The notes below the pieces were generated by a model that worked only from the letters and a program-made list of their open reading frames with translations, ran no database searches and was not told the DNA's origin. The translations under genes were made by a program, and so were the position numbers. Below are positions 16,059 through 18,618 of a stretch of 18,618 nt of DNA, in pieces (position 1 is the first letter of the stretch; every line of letters starts with the position of its first letter). This stretch comes from JAKFDK01 sp036676195 (GTDB lineage Bacteria > Bacillota > Sulfobacillia > Symbiobacteriales > ZC4RG38): contig JAKFDK010000003.1 in NCBI GenBank assembly GCA_036676195.1, positions 1 through 18,618 of the forward strand, read 5' to 3'.

Positions 16059-17393
16059 ATGGTCCGCCACTCCGGCTACTGGAACCCCAAGCATGAGCAG
16101 ATGCCCCGGAAGGAACTGCAGGACCTGCAACTGGTCAAGCTCCAGCGCATGGTCGAGTGGGCTTACCAGCGCAGTCCCTTTCACCGCCGCAAGTTTGATG
16201 CAGCCGGATTCCGACCGGAACAGATCCGCACCCTGGACGATTTGCGGCGCATTCCCGTCACCACCAAGGACGAGTGGCTGGAGAACCAGAAGCAGACCCC
16301 GATGTTTGGTGACAACCTGGCCGCGCCGGAGTCGGTTGCCATCCGCCATCACCAGACCTCCGGCACTTCCGGCAAGACGCCGCTGCGGGTGCTGGACAGC
16401 ACCAAGGACTGGTCCTGGATTGCCAACATGTGGGCCTATGGCTTGTATGGCTGTGGGGTACGGTCCACCGATGTGGTGTATTTCTGCTTTGGGTATGGCA
16501 CCTTTATTGGATTCTGGGGCGCCCATTATGGCTGCGAGAAGCTCGGCGCCACCACACTGGCGTCCGGCAGCCAGTCCTCGGAGGGCCGGATCCGGCAGAT
16601 CGTGGACATGGGGGCGACCGCGGTCTGCGTCACGCCCACGTATGCCCTGCGCCTGGCTGAGGTGGCCCGGAGCATGGGTGTGGATCTTGCTCAGAGCAAG
16701 GTCAGCCGGGTGATTCTCTCCGGTGAGCCGGGGGGGTCCCTGCCCGCCACCCGCAAGCTCATTGAAGAGGCCTGGGGGGCGGAAGTGGCGGATACGGCCG
16801 GTATGAGCGAGATCGGCACCATTATGGTCTACGAGTGTGACCACCATCCCGGCGGCATGCACCTGATTGAAGACAATTTCATTGAAGAGGTCGTGGACAT
16901 CCAGAGCCGTGAACCGGTGGGATACGGCGAGAAGGGCGAGCGCATTGTCACGTCCTTCGGCCGGGGCTTCATGCCGCTGATCCGCTACAAGACCGGCGAC
17001 CTGGTGGAGCGGGTGCCCCACACGGCCTGCACCTGCGGCCGCACCTTTGATGTATACAAGGGTGGCATTCTGGGCCGGGTGGACGACATGAAGCTCATCC
17101 GGGGCATCAACGTCTACCCCAGCTCGGTGGAGGCCATCATCCGGGAGTTCAGCGCCATCGACGAGTTCCAGATCATCATTACCCGGGAGCGGGGCATTTA
17201 CGACGAGATTACCGTCAAATGCGAACTGCTGAGCGGGCTGGAACACCAGTGGGCTGACCTGCGCCCCCGGCTCGACGCCGCTCTGTTCGAAGGTCACGGC
17301 GGGCTGCGCTTCAATCTGGTGCAGGCCCAGCCTGGCGAGTTGCCCAGGTTTGAACTGAAGGCCCGGCGGTTGGTAGACAAGCGGGAGGGATAA
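16059..17393 (+). CDS. Phenylacetate-CoA ligase-like (PaaK family) enzyme
   Basis: A 444-residue member of the PaaK group of CoA ligases. It shows the usual N-terminal YWN...LQLVKLQRMVEWAYQRSPFHRRKFD, the phosphate loop TSGTSGKTP (about 100-108), GEPGG and DTAGMSEIG in the middle, YKTGD, and the C-terminal GRVDDMKLIRGINVYPSSVE hinge. These are the expected family features and the length is normal. Family members join aryl or arylacetic acids to CoA through an acyl-AMP. It starts two bases after the stop of the DhbE-like gene, with GAGGAGG upstream, so the two are translated together. A plausible division of work is that the first enzyme forms the aryl-AMP and this one the CoA thioester. The exact substrate is inference. 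Confidence 0.92.
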   Translation: MVRHSGYWNPKHEQMPRKELQDLQLVKLQRMVEWAYQRSPFHRRKFDAAGFRPEQIRTLDDLRRIPVTTKDEWLENQKQTPMFGDNLAAPESVAIRHHQTSGTSGKTPLRVLDSTKDWSWIANMWAYGLYGCGVRSTDVVYFCFGYGTFIGFWGAHYGCEKLGATTLASGSQSSEGRIRQIVDMGATAVCVTPTYALRLAEVARSMGVDLAQSKVSRVILSGEPGGSLPATRKLIEEAWGAEVADTAGMSEIGTIMVYECDHHPGGMHLIEDNFIEEVVDIQSREPVGYGEKGERIVTSFGRGFMPLIRYKTGDLVERVPHTACTCGRTFDVYKGGILGRVDDMKLIRGINVYPSSVEAIIREFSAIDEFQIIITRERGIYDEITVKCELLSGLEHQWADLRPRLDAALFEGHGGLRFNLVQAQPGELPRFELKARRLVDKREG

Positions 17394-17395
17394 AC

Positions 17396-17599
17396 ATGGC
17401 CACCGATCTGTTGGGGCGGACGCTGACCGGGCAGGAGGAGCAGTTGCTGGGGCTGTACCAGCAAACCAAGGCTCTGCTGCAGCAACCCGACCTGGCGCCC
17501 AACGTACAGGCCCAACTGCGGATTGCGCTTTCGGCACTGTGGAATGTGATGAACGATTTAGACCTGGAGTACGAACAACTCTACGACCTGGGTGTATAG
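17396..17599 (+). CDS. Small 67-residue protein of unknown function
   Basis: A short gene starting two bases after the PaaK-like stop, with GGGAGGG seven bases before the ATG, so it is almost certainly translated. It has no signal peptide or membrane segment. It is acidic at its C terminus (MNDLDLEYEQLYDLGV) and should be mostly helical, with Gln-rich stretches such as LYQQTKALLQQ. Its position as the last gene of the ligase operon suggests a partner of the ligases or of their product enzyme. I do not recognise the family. Confidence 0.8.
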   Translation: MATDLLGRTLTGQEEQLLGLYQQTKALLQQPDLAPNVQAQLRIALSALWNVMNDLDLEYEQLYDLGV

Positions 17600-17630
17600 T
17601 CACCTGCATGTCCCATCTGCCGGCCCCGCA

Positions 17631-17657
17631 CGCCGGCCGACCCCTGGTCGGCCGGCG
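17631..17657. terminator. Bidirectional terminator hairpin
   Basis: CGCCGGCCGACC and GGTCGGCCGGCG form a perfect 12-bp stem with a CCT loop. It sits 31 bp after the small gene and 8 bp beyond the stop of the convergent frameshifted gene at 17665. It can therefore end both transcripts, although no T-run is present on either side. Confidence 0.65.
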
Positions 17658-17664
17658 CCACCGG

Positions 17665-17999
17665 TCACAGTTCCCCTGCGGTGGCACCCTGGCCGATGCC
17701 AGGCCTGGCCGCAGGCTCGCCGCCCTTATTGTTCCCGTCCTTGCCGGCCCTGGCCGGGGGCAGCCCCAGGTTCAGGTGGACCACAAAGAAGTCGCCGCCG
17801 CGCGGCTAATGCTGACCCGGATGGTGGCGGCGGCGGGGCGGAGCCCGGGGTTGGTCCGGAACACGTTATGCAGGTAGACCACCAGGGTGCCCTTGCGAAC
17901 GTTGCGGCGGATGGGGGTAACACCCCGGACATGGGGGGCGACGATCCGACCGGCCAGGACCGGATCGGCTGGGGCATGAGCTGAGTTCTGCACAGACAT
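17665..17999 (-). pseudogene. Frameshifted small gene of unknown function
   Basis: On the minus strand ATG 17999 follows AAGGAG with a nine-base spacer and opens a frame beginning MSVQNSAHAPADPVLAGRIV that includes KGTLVVYLHNVFRTNPGLRP. That frame stops at 17772. A shift within the CG-rich run near 17795-17802 would join it to a second coding-like frame (FFVVHLNLGLPPARAGKDG) ending at TGA 17665, just before the hairpin. The join would give about 111 residues. Either it is a broken gene or a sequencing error (two bases inserted or one lost). It is also possible the short 75-residue product is real. I do not recognise the family. Confidence 0.45.
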
Positions 18000-18328
18000 G
18001 CGGGTACGCTCCTTCCCTCGGGAACCACAAGCGGGTGGACTGCTTCATTCACCGGGGCCGGAAACGGTTGCGCTGGGTGAAAAAGCGGTGATACGGGGTC
18101 CAACCCGGATACACACAGGTGTGTACAAGGCCACACACGGCGGATCGTGGGTCGCACTTGCCTGCTAACAGGCCGAGAGCGGGGGGGCGACAGCGCCGCC
18201 AGGTTCCAGATGGTTCGTGCCAGGTCGTGGAAGATCGCAATCGGCTCCATCAGGTTCATGTGTGGAACAACCAGCAGATTCAAGTCGCCACCGACCAAAG
18301 TGAAGTGCATGGTGGGACTGGGATAAAG
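18000..18328. other. Intergenic region upstream of the rrn-like promoters
   Basis: This stretch separates the leftward small gene from the rightward tandem promoters. It contains the palindrome at 18110-18125 and a small GCCTG-CTAA-CAGGC hairpin near 18160-18173. A minus-strand frame with ATG at 18310 gives a protein-like stretch (LVGGDLNLLVVPHMNLMEP), but it has no ribosome binding site, so it is not annotated as a gene. Confidence 0.4.
18110..18125. repeat. 16-bp palindrome TACACACAGGTGTGTA
   Basis: TACACAC and GTGTGTA are perfect inverted repeats around AG. It lies about 110 bp upstream of the small leftward gene and could be an operator or a weak hairpin. Confidence 0.4.
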
Positions 18329-18335
18329 TAGCTGG

Positions 18336-18364
18336 TTGACGGCGGCGACGAAATACGGTAACAT
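18336..18364 (+). promoter_or_regulatory. Tandem rrn promoter P1
   Basis: TTGACG (18336-18341) and TAACAT (18359-18364) are separated by 17 bp. The whole block from 18329 to 18364 recurs at 18408-18443 with only three differences. Such tandem promoters are typical in front of rRNA operons. Confidence 0.7.
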
Positions 18365-18414
18365 CAAAGCTCCGGTACGAACCGGGCGCCGCTCAAACGG
18401 AAGAAATTAGCCGG

Positions 18415-18443
18415 TTGACGACGGCCACGAAATACGGTAACAT
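18415..18443 (+). promoter_or_regulatory. Tandem rrn promoter P2
   Basis: TTGACG (18415-18420) and TAACAT (18438-18443) are again 17 bp apart, 79 bp downstream of P1. Transcription should begin near 18450, giving a leader that continues beyond the window. Confidence 0.72.
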
Positions 18444-18449
18444 ACGAAT

Positions 18450-18618
18450 TCCGCCGGTCCTTGAGAACTGAACAGTGTAGTGTGAGAGGGAGGGGCACGT
18501 GGGAGCGGACGCCTACCGCTGAGAGGCGGTTCAAAGGCGCCGTGAGCACGAGACCCGACCGAGTGAAGAAGAAAGCCAAGCGAGCCAAAACGCCGCCGAG
18601 AGGCGGCGAAAGACTTAG
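18450..18618 (+). other. Probable rRNA operon leader
   Basis: Just after P2 is CCTTGAGAACTGAACAG (18459-18475), resembling the conserved block in Firmicutes rRNA leaders and 16S-23S spacers that serves in antitermination and processing. Two hairpins follow: ACCGC/GCGGT (18515-18530) and CGCCGCC-GAGA-GGCGGCG (18591-18608), the latter with a GNRA loop. No open frame of note or 16S start is seen, so the 16S gene should begin shortly beyond the right edge. Confidence 0.65.

Noticed and set aside
16053..17687. Minus-strand frame of 544 residues across the PaaK-like gene
   Set aside because: It is antisense to the PaaK-like gene with intact motifs on the plus strand. The product has no recognisable domain and the length is explained by high GC.
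17726..18367. Minus-strand 213-residue frame covering the rrn promoter P1
   Set aside because: The first part looks protein-like (LVGGDLNLLVVPHMNLMEP), but there is no ribosome binding site at any in-frame start, its start overlaps the P1 promoter and its later half is out of frame with the better-supported start at 17999.
1..18618. CRISPR array, tRNA genes or complete insertion sequence
   Set aside because: No regularly spaced repeats, tRNA cloverleaf patterns or transposase genes with terminal repeats were seen on reading through both strands.

Overview
The window is a GC-rich (about two thirds G+C by eye) bacterial chromosome segment. A leader that looks like the start of a ribosomal RNA operon lies at the right edge. 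Its element reading TTGAGAACTGAACAG resembles the conserved rrn leader/spacer block of Firmicutes. Together with strong GGAGG-type ribosome binding sites, GTG/TTG starts and a DhbE-like ligase, this suggests a high-GC, deep-branching Bacillota (Symbiobacterium-like or similar). That placement is inference; no 16S sequence is inside the window.

Left third, minus strand (1-4818): a tightly coupled operon runs right to left. It encodes a KamA-family radical SAM aminomutase, a COG3919-like ATP-grasp ligase, an OmpR/PhoB-type response regulator and a HAMP/HisKA histidine kinase, followed after about 120 bp by a further gene cut by the window edge. Three of the junctions overlap or nearly overlap. 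A CTTCAC-N5-CTTCAC direct repeat, the spacing expected for an OmpR-family regulator, sits just upstream of a -10-like box in front of the operon, so the operon may regulate itself. The aminomutase lacks the two aspartates that bind lysine in classical lysine 2,3-aminomutase.

Centre, plus strand (4959-10082): a two-gene module of an SNF2-family helicase/translocase and a SWIM zinc-finger protein. A 565-bp non-coding gap follows, with a terminator-like hairpin and a possible relic of an IS110-type transposase. Next come two overlapping genes (10648-13406): a lipoprotein with a sialidase/BNR-like propeller fold and unusual Cys motifs, and a single-chain fusion of a TlpA/ResA thioredoxin with a CcdA-type membrane electron carrier. 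They look like an extracytoplasmic thiol-redox or metal-related unit. A strong terminator hairpin closes it.

Right third, plus strand (13562-17599): an IclR-type regulator with its own palindrome and promoter-like sequence, then a DhbE/EntE-like aryl-acid adenylating enzyme, a PaaK-like CoA ligase and a 67-residue protein of unknown function. The pairing of an aryl-AMP ligase with a separate PaaK-like ligase resembles the two-enzyme activation of salicylate to salicylyl-CoA. The adenylation pocket has the N...C pattern associated with salicylate rather than 2,3-dihydroxybenzoate. A 12-bp-stem hairpin separates this operon from a convergent, apparently frameshifted small gene. The last 300 bp hold two nearly identical tandem promoters and a structured leader, most likely of an rRNA operon whose 16S gene lies just outside.
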